This document shows positions 1-7,008 of a stretch of 27,381 bases of DNA, in pieces. Under the pieces are notes generated by a model. The model saw nothing but the letters and a program-made list of their open reading frames with translations, was not told the origin of the DNA and did no database searches. Source of the DNA: DASXMR01 sp036495525 (lineage in GTDB: Bacteria; Actinomycetota; Actinomycetes; Streptosporangiales; Streptosporangiaceae); NCBI GenBank assembly GCA_036495525.1, contig DASXMR010000150.1, positions 1 through 27,381 of the forward strand. The letters run 5' to 3'. The translations under genes and the position numbers were made by a program. The number at the start of each line of letters is the position of its first letter. The stretch's first letter is position 1.

Positions 1-735
1 TCCCGCAGCTGCTGGGTCCGGGGCTCCCGCTGTTGTCCCGGCGGCGTCCGCCGCCGGCTCGCTGCCGGGCTCCTGGGCGGCCTTGGCCGTTGCGGTCATC
101 CCCTGCGTCATGGTCTCGGCCAGGTGGAAGAACAGCTGCAGCCCGTCGCCCCAGACCGTCTCGCCGACGATCTCCGCCTGGCTGAGGATGCGGATCACCG
201 TTGCGTGCGCGCTGTAGGTGTCGCAGAACCGCTGCACCCAGCTGCGCAGCGCGGCCTTGCCCGCCTGGTTCCTGGTGACGACCGGGAACTCGTCGGTGAT
301 GATCTGCATATCGTGCAGTGCGTCCCTGAGCAGCGCCCGGAACAGGTCGTCCTTGTTGGCGAAGTACAGATAGAAGGTGCCGTGCGAGGTCCGCGCGCGG
401 CGGACGACGTCGTCGACGCGGAGCGCCTGGTAGCCACGCTCGTCGAACTCGGCCAGCCCGGCCTCGAGCAGCTTGCGCACGGTCTGCCGCCCCTGCGCGC
501 CGAGCTCGCGCTCCAGCGCCGGCGTGCCGCCGCCGAGCGAGGGGCGCCGCGGCCGGCTGCCGCCGCCGGACCGGCCGCCGCCGCTGGCTCGTGCGGGGGC
601 GGCGCGCCCGCTGGCTGCTCGCGCCGTGCCGGCGCGCGCCCCGCCGCCCCTGGCAGTCGCGCCGCGGCCAGGCTCGTCATGGCCAGCCGCAGGAGCGCGG
701 CCCGGCTTCTGGTCCTGGCTGGTCTCGCGGTTCAT
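1..735 (-). CDS. TetR/AcrR-family transcriptional regulator (partial, C-terminus off the left edge)
   Basis: Reading the minus strand from ATG at 735 gives 245 open codons to the window edge. The first ~85 residues are low-complexity Gly/Ala/Arg/Pro. A TetR helix-turn-helix follows: VRKLLEAGLAEFDERGYQALRVDDVVRRA, then the signature TSHGTFYLYFANKDDLFRALL, and then the start of the ligand-binding/dimerisation domain. TetR proteins are dimeric repressors released by a small ligand. The gene lies 157 nt downstream of the lactone oxidase on the same strand, so the oxidase/MFS pair is a candidate target, though this is inference. A perfect 7-bp inverted repeat sits four bases before the start codon and could be an autoregulatory operator. 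The start is uncertain because the N-terminal extension is unusually long: a GTG at 480 would begin right at the HTH. The family call is firm; the ligand is unknown. Confidence 0.85.
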   Translation of the reverse strand, partial: MNRETSQDQKPGRAPAAGHDEPGRGATARGGGARAGTARAASGRAAPARASGGGRSGGGSRPRRPSLGGGTPALERELGAQGRQTVRKLLEAGLAEFDERGYQALRVDDVVRRARTSHGTFYLYFANKDDLFRALLRDALHDMQIITDEFPVVTRNQAGKAALRSWVQRFCDTYSAHATVIRILSQAEIVGETVWGDGLQLFFHLAETMTQGMTATAKAAQEPGSEPAADAAGTTAGAPDPAAAG

Positions 736-739
736 GCCC

Positions 740-758
740 GCGACCCTAGCCGGGTCGC
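740..758. promoter_or_regulatory. Inverted repeat before the TetR start (candidate operator or start-site hairpin)
   Basis: GCGACCC (740-746) and GGGTCGC (752-758) are perfect reverse complements separated by five bases, ending four bases before the ATG at 733-735. The position covers the ribosome-binding region, so it could act as a TetR autoregulatory site or as an mRNA hairpin masking the start. No functional evidence is available from sequence alone. Confidence 0.4.
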
Positions 759-892
759 CGCTGCCGTCGCTGGGCTTTCGCCGCTGGCCTGGCGGCACGG
801 CGGCTCGGCCCGGCTGCCCGGTGCGAGGCTGGTCATTCAGCAGTTCCCCCTCCGTCCTGGCGTGCATGCGGCGCTGGCGAGGCCAGCTCGTG

Positions 893-2221
893 CTAGGCGC
901 CGAGCACTTGCTCCAGGTAGGCGTTGCCGAACCTGCGCTCCGGGTCGAGTGCGTCCCGCAGCGACACGAACTCACCGAACCTGGGGTACGCGCCGCGCAG
1001 GTAGTCGGCACCCCTAGTGTGCATCTTGCCCCAGTGCGGCCGGCCGCCGACCTGGATCATGACCTCTTCAACCCCGCGGAAGTAGTCTTCATGCCCCGAC
1101 GCGTGATAGACGTGCACGGCGATATAGGCGCTGTCCCGGCGGTAGGCAGTCGACAGCCAGGCGTCGTCAGCGGGGGTCACCCGGACCTCGATCGGGAAGC
1201 TGATCCGCCAGTCACGCCGGGCGAACAGCGCGCGCACCTCGCCGAGCACGTCAGCGAGCGCCGCGCGCGGGATGGCGTACTCCTGCTCCTTGAACCGGAC
1301 CCGGCGCGGGCTGGTGAAGACCCGGTAAGCGGCGTCGACGTAGCCGCGCGCGCCGAGCGCCCTGGCGGCCACCGCGTTCACCGGCCTGATAGTCGCCGGG
1401 AACCAGTGCCCAAGCCGGCAGGTGGCGCCGAACACCGTGTTTGACAGGAACTCGTCGTCCAGCCAGCGCCGCCAGCGCCGCAGCGGCCGGGCCTGGCCGG
1501 CGCTGAGGTTGTTCCGCTTGGTGAGGCAGCCCTCGCTGTGCGGGAACCAGTAGAACTCGAAGTGCTCGTTCTCGCTGGTCAGCTCGTCCAGGCGGGCAAT
1601 CACCTCGCTGTAGCGCATCGGTTGCTCGCGCGCCTCAAGCAGGAAGGCAGGCACCACCTTGAAGGTGACGGCTGTCACCACGCCCAGCGCGCCCAGGCCG
1701 ACCCTGGCCGCGTCGAACAGGTCGGCGCGCGGTCCTGCCTGGCCGGGCGCGCAGTCGACGATCTGGCCGTCGGCGAGCACCAGCTCCAGGCCGGCCACCT
1801 GCGCTGCCATCCCGCCGACATCGCGGCCGGTGCCGTGCGTGCCGGTCTGGATCGCCCCGGCCACCGTCTGCATCTGGATGTCACCCATGTTGGCCAGCGA
1901 CAGGCCGCTGGCCAGCAGCTCGGCATTCAGCTTGTGCAGCGGGCAGCCCGCCTCGACGGTGACCAGGCCAGCCTGCTCGTCCACGGACCGGACGGCGGTG
2001 AGCCCGCTCGGGTCAAGCAGCACACCGGCAGTCACCGCCGCCGGCGTGAACGAGTGCCCGCTGCCCGCCATCCGGATGGTCTGCCCGTCGGCCGCCGCTG
2101 CCGTTACCTCGGCGGCGACCTGCTCGGCTGAGCCGGGCGCAGCGATCCTGGCCGGGCGGCTGGTGACGTTGCCCGCCCAGTTACGCCAGCGCACGCCTTC
2201 GGCTGGACCGCTGGCGCTCAC
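893..2221 (-). CDS. FAD-dependent aldonolactone oxidase (D-arabinono/L-gulono-1,4-lactone oxidase family)
   Basis: 442 aa, GTG start. The N-terminal half is a VAO-type FAD-binding domain. It has AGSGHSFTP at ~52-60, whose His56 sits where some relatives attach FAD covalently, then MGDIQMQTVAGAIQTGTHGTG at ~112-132. The C-terminal half is the ALO domain, with an E-x-R pair (IEVRV, ~340) and the terminal HWGK motif (His396, Lys399), both matching catalytic positions known in the alditol/aldonolactone oxidase group. The family oxidises sugar lactones or polyols using oxygen or another acceptor; the substrate cannot be told here. Length fits the family. The gene starts 21 nt after the stop of the upstream MFS gene, so the two are probably co-transcribed, suggesting transport linked to oxidation of a sugar derivative. 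No strong ribosome-binding site precedes the GTG. Confidence 0.85.
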   Translation of the reverse strand: MSASGPAEGVRWRNWAGNVTSRPARIAAPGSAEQVAAEVTAAAADGQTIRMAGSGHSFTPAAVTAGVLLDPSGLTAVRSVDEQAGLVTVEAGCPLHKLNAELLASGLSLANMGDIQMQTVAGAIQTGTHGTGRDVGGMAAQVAGLELVLADGQIVDCAPGQAGPRADLFDAARVGLGALGVVTAVTFKVVPAFLLEAREQPMRYSEVIARLDELTSENEHFEFYWFPHSEGCLTKRNNLSAGQARPLRRWRRWLDDEFLSNTVFGATCRLGHWFPATIRPVNAVAARALGARGYVDAAYRVFTSPRRVRFKEQEYAIPRAALADVLGEVRALFARRDWRISFPIEVRVTPADDAWLSTAYRRDSAYIAVHVYHASGHEDYFRGVEEVMIQVGGRPHWGKMHTRGADYLRGAYPRFGEFVSLRDALDPERRFGNAYLEQVLGA

Positions 2222-2242
2222 CGGGCAGGGCTCGCTGTGCTG

Positions 2243-3595
2243 TCACGCCCGCCCGTCCCGCGCATCGGCCCATTGTGCCGGGTCCGCCACTGGCGTCGCA
2301 CGCAGTCTCGACAGTCCCAGCAGGCAGACGGCTACGGCGAGCAGCCCGCAGCTGGCCGCGAACTCGTACCCCCAGCGGGCGCCGCCAGCGTCGATGAGCT
2401 GCCCGGCGATGGCCGAGCCACCGGCCACCCCGATCGAGATGGTGGAGGACAGCCAGGCCATGCCCTCGGTCCGCCGGCCAGCCGTGGCCTGCCGCTCGAT
2501 CAGGCCGTAGCCGGCCATCAGCGTCGGCGAGATGGTCAGCCCGGAGACCAGCAGCACGCCAGCCAGCTGCGGCAGGCCGGGCAGCGCCCAGAACGAGGCG
2601 ACGCACGCGACCGTGCAGCACAGCGTGATGGTGAACCGGCGCTCCAGCGGGGCTCGCCAGCTGCGCGAGCCGTACCAGAGGCCGCCGATGGCGCTGCCGC
2701 CGGCGTAGGTGCCGAGCAGGATCCCGGCGAGCGGCTTGTGGTGGTGCTGCTGCGCGAACGCCACCGTGCTCAGGTCGATGGTCGCGAACATCGCCCCGAG
2801 GAACAGGTACATCGGCGCGAGCGTGACCAGTGCGCGCGACGGCGCGGTCGGCAGCCGGGCGCGCAACCCTCGGCGTCGCGGCCGGCCAGCAGGATGGTGC
2901 GGCTGCCGCTGCCGCGGGTGCGCCGGCGGCTGGGTGCGCCGCTGAGCCGCGAACAGCAGCGTGCCGGTCAGGCACAGCGCCGCCGATACCAGCACGCCCG
3001 CCGCCGGGAAGACCTGCGTGGCCAGCACGGTGACCAGGGCAGGACCGACTACGAAGATCAGCTCGTCGGCGACCGACTCGAGCGCGAAGGCGGTCTGCAG
3101 CAGGCCCTGGTCACCGCGCAGCAGCGTGCTCCAGCGGGTCCTGACCATCGACCCGATCGACGGCATCGACGCGCCGGCCAGGCCGCCGGCCAGCACCAGC
3201 GCCCACCGCGGCGCGTGCAGCTCGGCGCTGGCCACGAACATCGCGGTAGCCGCGCCGAACAGCGCGGCCATCGGACGCAGCACCCGGTCCTGGCCCAGCG
3301 CGTCAGAGAGCCGGCCGGCCAGCGGGGCGCAGATCGCGTACCCGATCGAGCCGGCCGCGGCGACAGCGCCGGCCAGGCCGTACTTGCCGGTGACCGAGGA
3401 GATCAGCAGCACGGTGCCGAGGCCGAACATGGCCATCGGCATCCGCCCGACCATCCCGGCGACGGAGAAGCCGGCCGCCCCAGGCATCCGCAGCAGGCGC
3501 AGGTAAGAGGTCCTGCCCGCCGGGCCGGGCTGTTGCCGACCTGACCCTGGCGTACCCGGCTGGCCGTCGCCGGGCCGTGCCTGGACCTCCGTCAT
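2243..3595 (-). CDS. MFS transporter
   Basis: 450 aa, ATG start preceded by GGGGAGG about 10 nt upstream. Hydrophobic segments are arranged as two six-helix halves. The N-half has the loop motif GRLSDALGQDRVLRPM, a variant of the MFS motif A between helices 2 and 3. The halves are joined by a long, strongly basic Pro/Arg-rich cytoplasmic loop at ~215-250 (RRTQPPAHPRQRQPHH and onward). The family moves small molecules by proton coupling; the substrate is not evident. It is the first gene of a two-gene unit with the lactone oxidase 21 nt downstream, and it is divergent from the transglycosylase across a 109-nt gap. The Arg/Pro loop is less conserved-looking than the rest. Family call firm, role unknown. 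Confidence 0.85.
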   Translation of the reverse strand: MTEVQARPGDGQPGTPGSGRQQPGPAGRTSYLRLLRMPGAAGFSVAGMVGRMPMAMFGLGTVLLISSVTGKYGLAGAVAAAGSIGYAICAPLAGRLSDALGQDRVLRPMAALFGAATAMFVASAELHAPRWALVLAGGLAGASMPSIGSMVRTRWSTLLRGDQGLLQTAFALESVADELIFVVGPALVTVLATQVFPAAGVLVSAALCLTGTLLFAAQRRTQPPAHPRQRQPHHPAGRPRRRGLRARLPTAPSRALVTLAPMYLFLGAMFATIDLSTVAFAQQHHHKPLAGILLGTYAGGSAIGGLWYGSRSWRAPLERRFTITLCCTVACVASFWALPGLPQLAGVLLVSGLTISPTLMAGYGLIERQATAGRRTEGMAWLSSTISIGVAGGSAIAGQLIDAGGARWGYEFAASCGLLAVAVCLLGLSRLRATPVADPAQWADARDGRA

Positions 3596-3704
3596 CTGCG
3601 CGCTGCCTCCCCGTAAAGACCGTATCTAGCCGCCGCAAGCTTTTTTCCGCACCAGGGCCGGCCACTTTGGCGTCGCGCGGCCGGCAGTTAAGGTGAGGAC
3701 CGTA

Positions 3705-5066
3705 ATGGGACGCCTGAACCGGCGCCAAGCGCCGCTCGACACCCCCGCCCCCGGTTCCCGCGTGCCCGCAGGCCGCTTGGCAGCAGGCCGCTGGCTGTCC
3801 CTCACCCGCACTGGCGTGGCAGCCTCCGTTGGCGTGGCCGCGCTGATCGCAGCGGCGGCTCCGCTGCAGGTCACCAGGCATCACCCCGGTGCCGCCGCCG
3901 GGCCGCTCAGCGCGGCAGCCGCGGCCAGGCAGGCCGCACTTGCGCGTTCCGCCGGGCTGGCACAGCCGCCCCTGGCGGCACAGCCGATGGCGTTCCTGCA
4001 GGCAGCCGGGCTGGCGCAGCAGGCCAATCCCGTGCTGCCAGCCAGGCCGGCCGCGGACGGCCGCCCGCCGCCTGCGGCCGTGCATGGCGCGGCACCCGCG
4101 GTGCCGAGCGCGTCCTCGTCGTTCCGCCGGATCGTGCTGCCTGACCTGCTCATCGTCGCCCCCCGCGGGCTGACGGCGCGGCAGGTGAGCAGGCTCCGCG
4201 CGATCAGCGGGGTGCGCAACATGATCACCTTCGACGGTGCCGAGATCCGGGCCGGCGGCCGGCAGGCCAGCGTCATCGGAGTCCGCCCGGCCCAGTTCCG
4301 GTCCTGGGTGCCGCTGCGCGCGGCGTCCGACCAGCCCCTGTGGACCGCGCTGTCGCGCGGCGGGTTCATCGCGAGCCGGCCGGCCGCCGCGCGGCTCGGC
4401 CTAAGGCGCGGCACGCACTATCAGCTGACGGCCGGCCGGATGCAGGACGTCAGGTTCGGCGGATCAGCCGGGCTCGGCCTCACCGGCGTGGACCTGCTGG
4501 TGGACTCCCGCACCTCGCACGCGCTCGGCCTGGTGCACCGGGTGGCCGGCCTGATCAGCGCGCCCGGCGCGCAGCCGGCCAGCCTGACCAGCAGTGTCCG
4601 GCGGGTGCTCGGAGCAGCCGGCCGGATCGTCAGCCTGCGCAAGGCACAGCTCCCGGTCGCGCCGGTGCAGCCCGGTCAGCTGCCCACCACTTACCTGCAG
4701 CTGTTCAAGGTGTCGGCCGCGACCTACTGCCCGGGCCTGTCCTGGACGGTGCTCGCCGCCATCGGCCAGATCGAGAGCGGCGACGGCGCCAACGTCGGCC
4801 CGTCTACCGCCGGCGCGCTCGGGCCGATGCAGTTCCTGCCCTCCACGTGGGCGATCTGGGGAATCAGGGGATTCGGCCGGCCGGGACCGCCGGACATCAT
4901 GGACCCCTACGACGCGGTGCCGTCGGCGGCCAGGCTGCTGTGCGCTGACGGGGCGGCGGCCGGCGGGCAGTCGCTGCGCGCCGCCATCTTCGACTACAAC
5001 CACGCCACCTGGTACGTCAACGACGTGCTGGCGCTCGCGGCACAGTACGCCGCCGACTTTCCCTGA
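3705..5066 (+). CDS. Membrane-anchored or secreted lytic murein transglycosylase (SLT/MltB-like domain)
   Basis: 453 aa from ATG 3705, chosen over the in-frame GTG at 3693 because AAGGTGAGG sits ~6 nt before it. A hydrophobic segment at ~37-56 follows an Arg-rich start and is a signal-anchor. An Ala/Pro-rich linker runs to ~140. A compact domain at ~145-315 (LTARQVSRLRAISGVR, then GGFIASRPAAARLGLRRG) follows. The C-terminus (~345-453) is the transglycosylase fold: LAAIGQIESGDG with catalytic Glu357, GALGPMQFLPSTWAIWG, and AIFDYNHATWYVNDVLALA. Such enzymes cleave peptidoglycan glycan strands to 1,6-anhydro-muramyl ends outside the membrane. The gene is divergent from the MFS gene and 71 nt upstream of ferrochelatase; no functional link is apparent. 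The middle domain resembles the periplasmic core of MacB/FtsX-type permeases by eye only. Confidence 0.85.
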   Translation: MGRLNRRQAPLDTPAPGSRVPAGRLAAGRWLSLTRTGVAASVGVAALIAAAAPLQVTRHHPGAAAGPLSAAAAARQAALARSAGLAQPPLAAQPMAFLQAAGLAQQANPVLPARPAADGRPPPAAVHGAAPAVPSASSSFRRIVLPDLLIVAPRGLTARQVSRLRAISGVRNMITFDGAEIRAGGRQASVIGVRPAQFRSWVPLRAASDQPLWTALSRGGFIASRPAAARLGLRRGTHYQLTAGRMQDVRFGGSAGLGLTGVDLLVDSRTSHALGLVHRVAGLISAPGAQPASLTSSVRRVLGAAGRIVSLRKAQLPVAPVQPGQLPTTYLQLFKVSAATYCPGLSWTVLAAIGQIESGDGANVGPSTAGALGPMQFLPSTWAIWGIRGFGRPGPPDIMDPYDAVPSAARLLCADGAAAGGQSLRAAIFDYNHATWYVNDVLALAAQYAADFP

Positions 5067-5137
5067 GCCTGCCTGGCGGGCCGCAGCCGCACGCTCGCCA
5101 GGTCGCCGGCCCGGCCGGGCACTGGTTGGATGGTGGC

Positions 5138-6190
5138 ATGCCGCCCTACGACGCGTTCCTGCTGGTGTCCTTCGGCGGCCCGGAGGGACCGGAGCAGGTC
5201 ATGCCGTTCCTGCGCAACGTGACCGCCGGACGGGGCATCCCCGACGAGCGGCTGCAGCACGTCGCGCAGCACTATTACCAGTTCGGCGGCGTCAGCCCCA
5301 TCAACCAGCAGTGCCGCGACCTGGCGGCAGCGATCGAGAAGGACTTTGCCGCCAGCGGCGTCGACCTGCCGGTGTACTGGGGGAACCGGAACTGGCAGCC
5401 GTACCTGACCGACACGGTGCGGCAGATGGCGGAGGCTGGCGTGCGGCGCGCGCTGGCGTTCGTCACGTCCGCCTACAGCTCGTTCTCCAGCTGCCGTCAG
5501 TACCTCGGCGACATCGAGCGCGCTGTCGCGCAGGCCGGCCCGCACGCCCCGCGAGTCCACAAGATACGGCAGTACTTCAATCATCCGGGTTTCATCGAGC
5601 CGTTCGCCGACGCCACGGTTGCGGCGATCGAGTCGCTGCCGCCATCCGTTCACAATGCTGTTGATCTGGTCTTTACCGCGCACAGCATCCCGTCGGCGAT
5701 GGCAGCGGCCAGCGGGCCGTCGGGCGGTGCGTACGCTGCCCAGCTCGCTGAGGCCGCCCGGCTGGTGGCCGAGCGGGTGCCGCAGGCCCGGTCGTGGCAG
5801 CTGGCCTACTCCAGCCGCTCTGGCCCGCCTGCCCAGCCCTGGCTGGAGCCGGACGTCAGCGACGCGCTCGCCAGCCTGGCCGGCGCGGGATCGGCAGCGG
5901 CCGTGATCGTCCCGGTCGGCTTCGTCTCCGACCACATGGAGGTGCGCTACGACCTGGACGTGGAGGCGGCAGCGACCGCGAGCAGACTCGGCCTGCCGCT
6001 GGCCAGGGCCGCGACGCCGGGCACTGACCGCCGGTTCATCGCCATGGTGACCGAGCTGGTCGCCGAGCGTCAGTCAGGCGCGCCCGCCCGCGCGCTCGGC
6101 AGCATGGGCGCCTGGCACGATACCTGCCCGGCCGGGTGCTGCGGGCTCGGCGGCGAGCGCCAAGCACGCCAGGCAGCACCGCCAGCGTGA
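5138..6190 (+). CDS. cpfC: Ferrochelatase, coproporphyrin type with probable [2Fe-2S] cluster
   Basis: 350 aa from ATG 5138; an in-frame TTG at 5126 is less likely because relatives begin close to YDAFLLVSFGGPEGP. Key residues are His182 (TAHSIP) and Glu268 (SDHMEV), the metal-insertion pair of ferrochelatases, plus VYWGNRNWQPYL and the terminal DHMEVRYDLD motif. In actinobacteria this enzyme inserts Fe2+ into coproporphyrin III, and the product is then decarboxylated to haem. Cys119 (SSCRQY) together with Cys330, Cys334 and Cys335 (TCPAGCCG) match the one-internal-plus-three-C-terminal cysteine arrangement that binds a [2Fe-2S] cluster in the mycobacterial enzyme. The stop overlaps the GTG of the next gene. 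Older naming is hemH. Confidence 0.95.
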   Translation: MPPYDAFLLVSFGGPEGPEQVMPFLRNVTAGRGIPDERLQHVAQHYYQFGGVSPINQQCRDLAAAIEKDFAASGVDLPVYWGNRNWQPYLTDTVRQMAEAGVRRALAFVTSAYSSFSSCRQYLGDIERAVAQAGPHAPRVHKIRQYFNHPGFIEPFADATVAAIESLPPSVHNAVDLVFTAHSIPSAMAAASGPSGGAYAAQLAEAARLVAERVPQARSWQLAYSSRSGPPAQPWLEPDVSDALASLAGAGSAAAVIVPVGFVSDHMEVRYDLDVEAAATASRLGLPLARAATPGTDRRFIAMVTELVAERQSGAPARALGSMGAWHDTCPAGCCGLGGERQARQAAPPA

Positions 6191-7008
6191 CCGGGCCAGA
6201 CCCGGCCGGCCTGCTGGCGCTCGCGGTCTCGGCCGCACGCCAGGCGGCCGGCCTGCTGTCAGCCGGACACGGCCGGGTGACGGTGGTGCAGACCAAGTCG
6301 AGCCCGACCGACGTGGTCACCGAGATGGACCGGGCGGCTGAGGAGCTGATCCGCTCGCACATCCTGGCCGAGCGGCCAGCGGACGCGATCCTCGGCGAAG
6401 AGGGCGGGCAGCAGGGCGAGCCAGACCCGGGCGGCGTGCGCTGGATCGTCGACCCGCTGGACGGCACCGTGAACTACCTGTACGGGCTGCCTGACTGGTC
6501 GGTCAGCATCGCGGCCGAGACCGGCGGCACCGTGGTCGCCGGCGCGGTCTGCGTGCCGGGCCGCGGCAGCCTCTACACCGCGGTGCGCGGCAGCGGCGCC
6601 TGGCTGCAGGCGGCCGACGGCCCGGCCAGGCGCCTGGCCTGCACCACCGGGGTGCCGCTGGCCAGGGCGCTGATCGGCACCGGGTTCGGCTACGAGTCGG
6701 CACGGCGGCGGGTACAGGGCCGGGTGGTCGGCGCGCTGCTGCCGCTGGTCCGTGACATCCGCCGTAGCGGCGTCTGCTCGGTGGACCTGTGCTCGCTCGC
6801 GGCCGGCCAGCTCGACGGCTACTACGAGCGCGGCGTGCACTACTGGGATATCGCGGCCGGCAGCCTGATCGCTCGCGAGGCAGGAGCCGTGGTCGGCGGG
6901 CTGGCCGGCCGCCCGGCCGGCCAGTCGATGACGGTGGCGGCCGGGCAGCCGCTATTCGGCGAACTTGAGCACGTGCTCGCCAGCCTGGACCCGGAACGCG
7001 ACGACTAG
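6187..7008 (+). CDS. Inositol monophosphatase family protein
   Basis: 273 aa from GTG 6187, whose GTGA overlaps the ferrochelatase stop and implies translational coupling; an upstream in-frame GTG at 6136 would overlap that gene by 55 nt. The three metal-binding motifs of the Mg2+-dependent, Li+-sensitive phosphatase superfamily are all present: GEE (70-72), WIVDPLDGTVNYLYG (86-100) and WDIAAG (220-225). KSSPTDVVTEMDRAAE (37-52) is the usual N-terminal signature. Possible substrates in this superfamily include inositol-1-phosphate, histidinol phosphate and fructose-1,6-bisphosphate; the sequence alone does not choose. From memory, Streptomyces also has a monophosphatase gene beside hemH, so the linkage seems conserved. 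Its TAG stop overlaps the stop of the convergent pseudokinase gene. Confidence 0.9.
   Translation: MTGPDPAGLLALAVSAARQAAGLLSAGHGRVTVVQTKSSPTDVVTEMDRAAEELIRSHILAERPADAILGEEGGQQGEPDPGGVRWIVDPLDGTVNYLYGLPDWSVSIAAETGGTVVAGAVCVPGRGSLYTAVRGSGAWLQAADGPARRLACTTGVPLARALIGTGFGYESARRRVQGRVVGALLPLVRDIRRSGVCSVDLCSLAAGQLDGYYERGVHYWDIAAGSLIAREAGAVVGGLAGRPAGQSMTVAAGQPLFGELEHVLASLDPERDD

Noticed and set aside
195..680. Alternative minus-strand frame across the TetR gene
   Set aside because: Ser/Thr/Arg-rich shadow; the TetR helix-turn-helix signature is in the frame starting at 735.
2237..3544. Long open frame on the plus strand opposite the MFS transporter
   Set aside because: Gln/Arg/Ala/Pro-rich translation is the usual shadow of a high-GC membrane-protein gene; the minus strand gives twelve helices and an MFS motif.
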